Below, piece after piece: positions 1-9,850 of a stretch of 64,000 nt of DNA. The stretch covers positions 186,001 to 250,000 of the forward strand of contig CAOLHI010002502.1 in NCBI GenBank assembly GCA_948474755.1. The letters are read 5' to 3'. The notes under the pieces are model-generated. The model had not been told where the DNA came from. It did not search any database and saw nothing but the letters and a program-made list of their open reading frames with translations. The first letter of the stretch is position 1. Each line of letters opens with the position of its first letter. This DNA comes from Ctenosaura bakeri. Lineage: Eukaryota > Chordata > Lepidosauria > Squamata > Iguanidae. The translations under genes were made by a program, and so were the position numbers.

Positions 1-651
1 ATACAGAGTGGAAGAGGTGATGCTGAAGCTGGAGAGTCAGATAAAAAGAAGCATTCTGCACGCTGGGAAATTAACATCCTTAGGCCATGTCACTTTGCGC
101 TGCTCCTCATGAGCTTCCTGCCCCCCTGCCACGCTCCACACCATTCTGCTTTATTATTTCCCATCCAGCAGAGAACAATCCATCAGGTTTGGGGTGGGGA
201 AGTCACGCTGGATGTGCACAGCATTATCCTGCAATTTCCTTTTAATAATAGATCACAGGAGGACCGGCTAGGCTGCCTTCTCCTACTCTTCTACCTCCTC
301 ATTAGCTTTACTACACTTGCCCCATTTAGAAACCAAGTGCAAATTAATGGAGCACTAATCATCTCCTGAAGAGATATTAATAGCCTGGACCCCCTCCCCA
401 CCACAGCCACCTTTCCTTGGCTTCCCCATGCTGTTCCAGAAAGAAGAAAAAAATGAGCCTGCATAACGAGGAATTAATGGGTTTTGCGCTAAGGCTGTAC
501 AGCATTTCCCAGGTCTGTCCATCCATTGCAAGGGGCTTAGAATCAAGACAGAAACTGGCTGGAGGGAGTGAGGAAGAGAAGTATGGTTTTGCCTTTTTCA
601 TCTCCCACCTCTCAGTGGGAGTATATGTGTGTGAGAGAGAGAAAGAGAGAA

Positions 652-671
652 ATATATATATATATATATAT

Positions 672-708
<37 letters not shown>

Positions 709-709
709 T
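652..709. repeat. (TA)n microsatellite with interruptions
   Basis: About 58 bp of alternating TA interrupted by two TACATA units. It is preceded at 627-650 by a GT/GA-rich run. It is probably highly polymorphic. Confidence 0.95.
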
Positions 710-1527
710 CTGGAAGAATTCCAGAAATAGTTGTCCTTCTTATTTATTTTAACATTTTCTTCACCCATCAAGGTGTGTTTGAGGGTGCAATGGAAATAAA
801 ATTACACATACAATATAATAACTCCAATATATCCTTTCTACATCAAATAATTTTAAATGATTAATTAAATTAAAAGAGTCTCATTAACCTGCTAACACGT
901 GCACAAGCACAATACATTTTAGCCAAATTCAGAATGTTGGGACAAATAAAATCATTTTAACTTGAGGCACCTAAAACCATAAAATATTTTTATCTGCTAA
1001 ATCCCCTACAGAAGGAACACTTGCAAAGATGGTGCTGCCACTGAAAAGTATCTTTTTTGGGACTCTGTAATGTACTTTTCTTTTGGATGGCAATTGGAGA
1101 GGGGTTTCCCCTGATGATCTTAATGTGTGGACAGAACAGTAACGAGGAAAGTGCACCTTAATCCATTTATGAAATTAGCAGCACCTTAAATTTGGCCCAA
1201 GAACTAACAGGAAGCTGAAGTAATTCTTTCAGAATTGATGTGACATGGCTTTATCTACTGAATCCAGAACTCTCGCTGCCAAATGCTGCACCAACAGAAG
1301 ATTCCAAATGGTCTTCATGAGCCGTCCTCCATACAATGAAGTACAATAATCTAATCTTCAGAGCATAAAACTCTGTAGCTGGGCAACCCAAGTCTAAGAA
1401 ATACCATAGCAAAGGAACTAGCTGAGGCTTGATGAGAACACTCAAAGTGACCAGGATCTCTAGTGACAATTTTAGATCTAAGAACAGCACCAGGTCACAC
1501 ATTTGTTCTTTTTGGGGAAGCAGGGGA

Positions 1528-2160
1528 ATGCAACTCCATCCAGAACTGATTGTACACCAGTGACACTTAGCATCTCCATCTTATTAGGATTCACCTTCTG
1601 CTAGTCCTTATCCAACCCATGACCATCCAGAGAGAGGTTTAGCAACTCCATAGACTTACTTGATCAAGACAAGATTGGAAAACTGAGCTGGCAGCTGACT
1701 CCAAAACCTTTGATGACCTTCTCCAGGAACTTTGTACAGATATAAAAAAAAAATAGACGAGAAGACAGGACCTCACAGATCAAGTGACTAGTGGAATTCC
1801 CCTCAAACATACTTTCTGAAATTAAGGGATGAATTCAAGCCTGAAGACATAAGCACAAGCACTATGTCACTGTAACCTTGGCATCAACCCAAAGAGTCAG
1901 CCTAACAGGATGGCAGGGCTGGTGGTGTGAAAAGCCACTGAGAGATCAAGGAGAATTAACACCTCCTGAGGGTGGCAAAGGTTGCTTCAGTACTAAACCT
2001 ACGCCAAAACCAAACTGAAAGAGGTCTATATAATTCTGTTTCATTGACCACCACCTAGAGCTGGGTCTAACACCTTGCCCACAAGGTTCACTAATGTATT
2101 CTTAAGGAGTGGTCTTACAGCCATCTCAGTCAAGGTGGCTGGGAGCAGTTCTAAGACAGT
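1528..2160 (-). mobile_element. L2-type LINE reverse-transcriptase remnant
   Basis: Read on the minus strand, this decayed segment keeps pieces of an L2 LINE reverse transcriptase in the expected order. A PATLTEMAVRPLLK-like block (family form PATLKEAVVRPLLKKP) near 2100-2150 is followed by a LVGKV-like block, then a segment resembling the FQSGFRPG region near 2010-2050 and the tail of the domain toward 1570. Frameshifts, internal deletions and an A-run at about 1743-1752 show it is long dead. A hAT element lies just beyond its 5' side. Family assignment is from remembered lizard L2 sequence features; ends are approximate. Confidence 0.7.
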
Positions 2161-2219
2161 ACTATTCAAATTGGTGGTTGGTAGACCAGTGGTGGTCTGC
2201 AAGACATCAGCTGCTAGAC

Positions 2220-2521
2220 CAGGGCTTTCCAAACAATGTGCCGTGACACATTAGTGTGTCACCTGAAGTGTGTAGGTGTGTCGCCTACAATCTTGGAAAT
2301 GTATGTTATTATTTATAAATGATATATTTTTAAAAATATATGAAAGGTTCTCATGAGATATGTTGTGTCCCCATACATTTATTACAATTTATGTATGTGT
2401 CTTTATCTCTTATAAAGGGCTAGTTTAACCTCCCATTTGCTAGTAAAACTGAATCACTGTTTCATGAAATGCTGCATCTCTAAAAAGTGTGTCACCAATA
2501 TAAAAAGTTTGGAAAGTTCTG
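2220..2521. mobile_element. Non-autonomous hAT element with perfect 8-bp TSD
   Basis: A 302-bp element with terminal inverted repeats CAGGGCTTTCCAAAC (left) and CAGAACTTTCCAAAC (right end read in reverse complement). It is flanked on both sides by the identical 8-bp duplication tgctagac (2212-2219 and 2522-2529). CAG-starting inverted repeats with 8-bp target duplications are the hallmark of the hAT superfamily. The interior has no transposase frame and is AT-rich, so it is a non-autonomous derivative. Confidence 0.9.
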
Positions 2522-3134
2522 TGCTAGACTGTGACAAGTTTTCAGGAAAGAAAGAAAGAATTTTAGCTAATAGGCTGGAATATTGGACATTAGGAAGAAA
2601 AAAACTGCCAGTTCTGCACATCAGATATCATGAGAAGCATTGTTTTAAGAAGTATTAATCACTTCCTAGACCTATCCAGTCTATCTCTTTTGTCTAGATG
2701 TAAGTAGCAAGATGGGTTATTCATGTATGTGCTTTCCAACAGGAAAATGGTCTGCAGTTGATTAAAGATTCTTCTCTATGCCATAGTCCTGATCCAGATC
2801 AAGGCTCTGGCAGTTGCTTTCTCTTTTTCAAACTGAATACAATCATACATTTAATGCATTACCTAATTCAGTTTTCAGTATAAGACAGTCTCATATATTC
2901 ATATCAACATTTGGCAGCAAATGTACAAAGCAAAACAAACCTGAAGTAGACTCATATTCCAAAAGTAGCCTGGAAAACATTGCTCATAAAAACAGAATAC
3001 CACATGCTTTTACTTTGAATTAGGGCTGAGCAACTCCAGCTTGTTCATGGGCCACTTCGCACCCCATGGACTCACCATAACCTTTTTGATGAAATAGGAA
3101 GTGACCAGAATGGCATTTGGTACCCCCAAAAGGG

Positions 3135-3153
3135 CCTCTCTCTCTCTCTCTCT
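3135..3153. repeat. (CT)n microsatellite
   Basis: Short uninterrupted CT run followed by a GTTTGTTTG stretch. Confidence 0.85.
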
Positions 3154-3486
3154 GTGATTGTGTTTGTTTGTTTTGCTAAACCAAGGCTTGGAGGCACAAT
3201 TAGTACTGAGAGTTTTGTTCTTTGGAGGATCCTAGAGACTCAATTCTAATGTGGATTTTTCTGCAGGAAAATGCTGGGAAGTTTGGGGGCTGTCAAAAAA
3301 TGGCCTTGGGAACTGCTACAGGCTGCATGACACCAATCCTTTCTTTAAATTAAGAGCAAAAACCCATTTCTTTGCTTTATCTAAGGAAGAGAAGATTGAA
3401 TATATTCTAGTATTTTCTCTCCACAGAAATGTAAAAAAAAATGTTTAAAATGTTGCCCCCAGAACTTTTGAAAGCAGGAGACTATG

Positions 3487-3686
3487 GCTGTTTCCACACT
3501 ACACTGCTATTCTGCTATTATTCTACTCTCAACATCCTATGGAATCCTGCGGTTTGCAATTTATGGAGGGGCATTTAGAATTCTCAGCCAGAGAGCTCTT
3601 TGGCCTCAGTAAGCTACAAATCCTGGAATTCCGCAGGATGTTGAAAGTGGAATAATAGCATTATAATAATTTAGTGCAGAAATGGC
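3487..3686. mobile_element. Palindromic MITE, GGCC-TTTCC-CACTA type ends
   Basis: The left end (gctgtttccacacta) is an inverted copy, with changes, of the right end (tagtgcagaaatggc). Inner arms around an ATCCTATGGAATCC / GGAATTCCGCAGGAT core also pair. Flanks ctatg (3482-3486) and ctata (3687-3691) look like a slightly decayed 5-bp target duplication. It resembles the hairpin element at 27702-27846 in both ends and arm sequence. There is no coding capacity. Confidence 0.75.
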
Positions 3687-3996
3687 CTATATTTCTAGCT
3701 ACTCCTGCCTTTGAATCATTGATGCAAAATCCATTAGTGTCTGAGGTTCAAATATTAATTCCGCTACAGGTAGCTACTACTGTTGTTCTTCTGAAAGGAA
3801 TAAAGACACAACAGAACTGTCCATAACATATTTTTTCCCCTTTGAGACTGTGTTTCTTCTCTTGAGTGTGCCACTCTAAAAACTGCATTATGTCACCAAC
3901 AGTGGTATCATAGCTGATGTGAAGATACCTGTGAGGGAAAGGCATACACAAAGGCCAGCTCTTCAGAGTAACAGGAAACCCCATAGTGTCAAATAC

Positions 3997-4170
3997 CTGA
4001 AAAAGCTCCGAGTCGTCTGTGCTATACTGGCTGGACTCTGTTTCGGAGCGCTCACAATCCCACTGCAACTCACTGAAGCAATTGGCTGAGTCAAAGTCAC
4101 TGGCATCCAATTGGGACAAATCAATCTCTGGGAAATCAGAGTAAAGGTGCTCCTCACCAGACACTTCATG
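3997..4170 (-). CDS. PPARGC1B: PPARGC1B (PGC-1beta) coding exon 2
   Basis: PGC-1beta is a nuclear transcriptional coactivator that binds nuclear receptors such as ERRs and drives mitochondrial and oxidative-metabolism genes. This 174-nt exon encodes 58 residues of its acidic N-terminal activation region. The stretch [12 protein letters not shown], preceded by [13 protein letters not shown] and followed by DDSELFQ, matches PGC-1beta of other vertebrates far better than PGC-1alpha, which has a related but different DLPELDLSELD segment. On the minus strand the exon follows a pyrimidine-rich acceptor (ttttctctccacag) with a plausible branch-point A at 4195, and ends CAG|gtattt, a good donor. Both ends fall between codons (phase 0/0). 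The upstream exon with the initiator Met and the downstream exon with the first LXXLL motif are not in the window. The frame stays open past the donor to 3748, but that extension has no PGC-1 similarity and is read-through into the intron. The identification is strong; the exact ends rest on splice-site reading only. Confidence 0.95.
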
Positions 4171-4200
4171 CTGTGGAGAGAAAAGATGGAGTTGTGAGCA
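4171..4200 (-). promoter_or_regulatory. PPARGC1B: Exon 2 splice acceptor and branch-point region
   Basis: On the minus strand a CTCAC branch-point candidate (A at 4195, 25 nt before the exon) is followed by the pyrimidine tract ttttctctccac and the AG at 4172-4171. This arrangement decides the 5' end of the PPARGC1B exon. Confidence 0.85.
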
Positions 4201-4454
4201 CAGTCATTTTTGGAGCAGCAAATCCTGGGGTACCTGTGACTAAATAACACACATGCCTTCACTGGCTATAGCCCAGACATGGATGTCTTAGGGAGCCAAA
4301 CGTTACCCATCATGTTTAACAGAAGAGTTAGAAGCCTAAAGAGTAACCCCTTCCAAGAACAAAGTAGATTCCATATTATTCCAAGTGTTCTTCCTGTATG
4401 CAGAAACTTCAGGCTCACCAAATGTAACATTTCCACATTTATCTAAGAATTTTT

Positions 4455-4555
4455 AGCCTGCTCTTCAGTTTCTCCAGGGCAGCTTTACAATGTGGAAAAA
4501 TAAAACACAATCAATACAAACAAAATAAAAAAAGGAAAAATTAAATAAATCAAAA
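4455..4555. repeat. Decayed LINE 3'-end-like fragment
   Basis: Text like 'gggcagctttacaatgtgg' followed by A-rich AAACA repeats resembles the reversed 3' ends of lizard L2/CR1-type LINEs. It is too decayed for a firm family call. Confidence 0.35.
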
Positions 4556-4671
4556 CAACAGATATAGTTCCACCTGATTCTCAGCTGCCAAGAAAATGCA
4601 ACTGACAACAGTGCAGAATAAGTTACAGTCTAAACACAGGAATGTATACCATGTCGTCTTCCAGACAGTGT

Positions 4672-4745
4672 TGAACTGCAACCCCTAGCTGCTCCAGCCA
4701 GCATAGCCATTGAAGACTGTTGGGAATTGCAGTTTAGGAACATCA
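4672..4745. repeat. Small palindromic element, 'tgggaattgcagtt' family
   Basis: A left arm (gttgaactgcaacccctag) and right arm (gttgggaattgcagttta) are imperfect inverted copies around a CCAGCATAGCCATTG centre. Similar elements recur at about 15.0, 20.0, 22.3, 37.7 and 61.1 kb, so this is a dispersed MITE-like family. The superfamily is not determined. Confidence 0.55.
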
Positions 4746-7700
4746 GCCACATGATTTCCAGTCCTGAGAAATAAACCTGGATGTGCTCACGTTTATACAA
4801 TCAGATAGTAGCAATTGGACACTCCAGGAACAGTTTGTTAGGAAACAATCTGTCAGATTAACTTCTAAAGTCAGATGTAGTAGTCTACAGTCATCAAAAG
4901 CAGTGAGGCTTTGGTAAGGCCCAGAATATTTGGGTGGGGGGAAACTGAATTTTAGGAAACTTGACAGGAATAAAAAATAATATATAATTAATCAGAAGTA
5001 AATATCAAAAAACTGCTTCCCCAAACTGAGGTGGGGCATACCTTTATTTTCAGGAAAATCTGAATGTTTTGCAAGTATAATATTCATTTCAGTAGAAAAT
5101 ACATTAAAGCACAGCAGTATCCTGAACTGGTGCTTTTCATCTATCCTCCAAATCCCCAAACTAACAATGTTAGTTTGTAGATTTTTCTTTCCCTATTACC
5201 AAACAAAACTCAAGAATAAAATGTTTTTAAAAAAATCACCTCCCACTAAATATTTCTATTCAACATCTACTATTTGCATCTGGGAATGGTGTTCTATCCT
5301 GTCCAGCTTTCACAAGAAACACTTGGGTTTTGTATATCCTGTATCCATGTGACAATATCCTATTATAAAAGTTCAAAGATTCAGATTTCTATCCTCTTAA
5401 AATATCATTCCCACTGTTTTCCAGTGTGAGAGAGGATGAGCCCCCTGGAGCACTGACCCAGTGTTTTGTTTCCTGTGGCAGAAAGAAATAAAAATAGGGA
5501 GGAAAAGAGGGAGGGAGAGAAAACTGATCATATTCATCTTTTAAATCCGTTATCTCTTCATAAGAACAGGAAGGTGATAGTGCATACCAGATCACTCGGA
5601 ATGAATAGCTTCTAGCCTCAGTTTTTAAGAATACAAGTGGTTGATTCCAACATGTTTTCATATTAACAATTATAAGAAAAAAATTAATATTTTTTTCTTT
5701 AATTCAGCGTAGAATGAGCACCATAAAATTCCATTTTAGCAGGCCACCAAAAGAGGTAGATGAGGTGAAAAGCAGGGATCCTGCTGAAAGAAAGACCACT
5801 TTTCTCAAGCTCCTGCCCCCAGCTATCAACCACTAGCTGCCATCCCAGCAGGCCATGGCTGAATGAGAAAAGGCAGAAGCATGGACATTCCCACAGTTCT
5901 ACAAAGACTATCTCCATCAGGATTTCCCCTTCTTTCATCTGTTTCCAGCTGGTTATTATCAGAATAACTATTTTATTTGACAAACATTTGTTGTTTCCCA
6001 TCTTTCCCCCTCATCCATTCTTGCTCACCAGTGAAGGATGATGGGAATTTGAGTCTAATACATGAGAGAGAGGGACACCAGCCCGGTCAAGGTTAAGCTA
6101 GAGTAGTGGAGGGCAAGTGTGCTAGACTGAAGGGGGCACTTTTTTCCCTACCCATGGGACCTACCAAAAATTGCCTTCCCCAAAAAGAACCAACAATCCT
6201 GAAGTGAATAGACATATGCTTCTGTCACACAACACAATCATAGCACTTTAACTGCCATGGGTGCATCCTACAGCATCCTGGAGTTTGTTGCAAGGCACCA
6301 GAGGAGCTCAGAATTCCACATAGCCCTCCATAAACTACAAATCTCAGCATTCCATAGGATATTGCCATAGCAATGAAAGTGGATTCATAACACTATAATT
6401 ATATAATGTAAAAGTGTCCCTAGTTTTGAAAAATTGCTTTTTTTAAATGTTAAGAAATGCAAGGGAGATTTGCAATCTGTTTAAAAACAGACTTTTTCCC
6501 CTTCCCATAAGATTTCAGGAGAGACAATTCATCCTTTTGGAAAGAACCAGAAAAAAAATATTCAGGCAGTTTGGAAGAATCATGATTTAAAAAAAAACAA
6601 AAAACTTGAAGGCTGCATATGTCCCCAGGGCTGGACTTTGCATCTCGGAGGTGCTCCTCAACCGAGGAAAACTGATGATCTCCTCAGGTGAGGGTAAGCA
6701 ATGAGACTCACATGCCTCATGAACTGCCAGAGCAGCTGCATGGATTCTTAAGCTATTCCAGCCTCTGGTGACGTAATGCAGACATCCAGAGCTTATCCTA
6801 CTGCCCCGATAGTCAGCAATTAGGAAGAGGCTTATAGGGCACACCAGACAGTCACGAATCTCAAATCTCATAAAGCTCTAGAAAAGAAGGCTGCATGCAT
6901 TTTGAGGTGGCTTTTTTTTGGGGGGGGGGCTAGTAGACAAACCATCTTCCCTTCCCCCTCCCCCCTACCCCACAGCAGTGTTTATTTAGCTTTCTTTTCC
7001 CTTCTTAAGTCTTTCTGACTTCCAGCTTCATCCATCACCTAAACTTAGCCCTGCCACATTTGTGGCAGCAAAAAGCAGACCCTTCAAGCTTTGCTATTTC
7101 TTCATACCCATTGACAATCTCTCCTTACAGAAACAAGTTTCTCCAGACACCAATTCAATAACAGCTCTAACAATGCATTGTATTCTTCCATGGCTCCTCA
7201 AACCCAGCCAAAATGTGAGTATAATAGAGCAGAATCAATGGCTGGCGCATGTAAGGCAATCTAAGCTCTAAGAACGGAGCTAAAAATATCCGGTCAATCA
7301 CACAGAGCAGCTGAGACCCGGCCCCATTTCCACCACACTCTCAAGGCATACGCAATTGCATTAAACTCCCCACATGGATGGCGAGAGCAAGTGACCGAGA
7401 AGGACACAGTAATGCTGCACTGCACCATTATGGCTAAGCCTACCAAAGGTCACAGGCATGCTGGGGGTGCTGCATTCAGAAGTCTAGATGGAATGCAGTG
7501 CAGAGAGGGGAGAAGAACAGTTTTAACACTCAGGCAAGGCCTCCCTAGACAAAGGTTTATGGGCCACTCTGCCATTTGGTGATCTACATACTTTACCTGG
7601 TGCAGGGTAAAATCCCCCTGACAACCATAGAATAGAATTTTGACAACCATTGTTAGCTTGCAGCCTGCAATTTGCCAGCGTGATTTATAACTTTAATGAT

Positions 7701-9663
7701 CATATTTCAACCTTTGCACTTTCTTGTAGGAGTTCCTAGCCAAGGTAGAAGGAGCTATCTCCTGTCATTCCAAATGATCCTGTCAGTTACATTAAACTGA
7801 TTGACATTTGAGGCTACCCAGAAATCTACAGAGCAGACCTGAGATCTGATTCCAGACCACCTTAGTCCATGTTTATCCCAGGCCCTGTTAGGCCACTTGA
7901 CAGCCTTGAATACTGAGGAGCTCCTGTTCTCTACAAATACAAATACCCTGTGGTAAAAAAAGCCACGGTCTCAATTGTGAAATTCTGGTCCCAATTTTAT
8001 TGGTATTAGTGGGAGTAGGTAGTGTTCTGTCCTATCTTTTTGAGACAAGAAATCCATCCCAAGGAAGTCACCACAGGGTGGGATGATGATAAAGGTCTTT
8101 GTCTTTCTAATGACCAAGAGCAGCATTCAAAACACTAACTAGGAAATGAAAATTCATGAAGCCCCTTTTTTATGTGATGACCCGCTGATTGGTGGGAGCT
8201 TCCTAACAATGAGGAAAGCAAACTTATGTATTTTGCATTTAGCTCTCAGATCACAAGATCAACTGAGCATTTGAGAAGCTGTAATGAGAGAACAACATCT
8301 GAGGCATGGCTTTGAAGTTTTCTAAATATTCTCTCTAGAACCCAGCAATCAATTTTCACAAGAAGTTACAGAAACAAAAGAGACAGTTTTCCTCCCACTC
8401 TGCCCCCAGCCACTCCGTTCTCTCTTTATTAACTGGGATAATCTCAGATTATAGGGCTTGTTTCCCGCAGGAATGAGACTTTATGTTTTATCCGTGTTTT
8501 CCAATTTAGTTTGGGACACACTGTCCCATAACAGTAAATTGCTGCTCCCTCTCCTTTTGTGAACGAACATCAGGTGAAAAAAAGGGCAACTGGTCAGCAG
8601 GTTATAAAGGAAAGGCTCCAAGGAAAAGTCCAATCTAGTGGCAAAAAAAGGGCTTGGAGGAAGTTAGAAAAGGAACACAAACCCTGAAGTAGGTTACAAG
8701 AGGAACTCCACAACACCTGTCCAATATGAGGAAGGATTTCACCTTTCTGAAGAAAAGAATTACAATTCTATCTGTCACAGGATGGGAAAACAGTGACCTT
8801 TTTCTATGTTACTGTGAAGGGCAAAGTGCACACCTATGCCCTTACTGGGATTAAGATATTAAACATTAAAATGTAATTTGCCCATCACTAAGTTTAAGGG
8901 TAATTTCAGAAGCTTCAATATAAACTGAAGATTAAGGGAGGATAGTTACAAGCTGAATAGGAAGAGGGAAAAATCTGCCACTGACCCATTCTTGTGCCCT
9001 GGACAGAAGCACAGTGTTGGGATTTCATCTGGTGAACCTTTTCATGTCACAGCTATAAACATTATCATGCATTAATGTGTGCATACGAAGCTACAGTTGA
9101 AGGCCACAACCGAAAGCCAATCAAGGAAAGCTAGAGACCAGCAAGATCAGCCCACACAGCCACTGGCACATCCCCAGAGTCCTGGTCCACTCAACCCACA
9201 TATAGAGAGATAGAGGACAAGAAGCTGATGAAAGACAAATCTTCTCTTTGAGTAATTTTAGCCAGATATAACCAGGCTATCCTGCACTGCAAACAACAAC
9301 AATTTCTGTCAGCAATTTTGCTTTCACGTCATTACCAACACTTTGGATTTTGTTTCATGGGAGAATTAAGGAAGTTCAGTCTACCAACCCCAGAAACCAA
9401 AAGCACAACCAATGTTAGCTATTGAAGTCACTCAAAATGTTCCAGAGTAAACTGAGATGTCTGGTGAGGCCTTAATATTACAGTGTGGTTTAGCAGAGTC
9501 TAAATAAACTTTAGCTTTAGGGATGTTCTAGGCTCTGAGCAGGATTAAATAACATTGTGATCTAAAACTGTACCATATCTCAGGTGCCTCTGATCAATAA
9601 ATCAAATTCTTGTTGTCTACTAGAATTTGTTTAACACCTTGTCTTGCTCATCAGATATCATAT
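4746..9663. other. Intron without recognised genes
   Basis: Apart from the MITE at 6.2-6.4 kb and short G or A runs (for example 6919-6930), no repeat family, exon or RNA gene could be named here. The short open frames lack conserved motifs and have no splice-site context that would make them exons. Confidence 0.6.
6218..6422. mobile_element. Decayed MITE related to the 3.5-kb and 27.7-kb elements
   Basis: It shares with the other two copies the internal order 'atcatagcact ... catcctggagtt ... aaactacaaatctcagcattccataggat ... gaaagtggattcataacactata'. Ends are poorly preserved (ttctgtcacac on the left, aaagtgtcccta on the right) and no target duplication is clear. Confidence 0.55.
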
Positions 9664-9850
9664 TAGAGTCACAGAATCATAGAGTTAGAAAGGGCCTCAA
9701 GGGCCATCTAGTCCACCCTCTGCTCAATGCAGGATCTCCAGCTAAAGCATCCCCTGCCATGTAGTTGTTCATCCTCTTTTTGAAGATTGTTCTCTCTGCA
9801 GGAGAAGCTGTCATTATTTCTCAACTCTTCTACTGGTAAAGGCAATTACA
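9664..9850 (-). mobile_element. CR1 LINE 3' end
   Basis: It begins with the reversed CR1 terminus (cagaatcatagagttagaa) and continues with the typical 'gggccatctagtccaccctctgctcaatgcagg' text, corresponding on the minus strand to the end of the reverse-transcriptase frame and 3' UTR. It is strongly 5'-truncated, as is usual for CR1. Confidence 0.85.

Larger units (their letters stand above)
1..3996 (-). other. PPARGC1B: PPARGC1B intron 2 (partial)
   Basis: This is sequence downstream of the exon 2 donor in gene orientation. It holds a (TA)n microsatellite, a decayed L2 LINE, a hAT element and a palindromic MITE, listed separately. Exon 3, which in other vertebrates begins with an acidic SENEA-type segment and an LXXLL motif, was looked for on the minus strand and not found, so the intron should continue beyond position 1. 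Nothing else coding is supportable. The stretches 1-600, 710-1525 and 2530-3480 show no recognised element apart from a short (CT)n run. Confidence 0.85.

Noticed and set aside
3748..3996. Continuation of the PPARGC1B exon frame for 83 codons
   Set aside because: PGC-1 similarity stops exactly at the CAG|gtattt donor, so the extension is intron read-through.
7280..7289. MEF2-like site CTAAAAATAT upstream of PPARGC1B exon 2
   Set aside because: The last position breaks the YTAWWWWTAR consensus, and single A/T-rich decamers are expected by chance.
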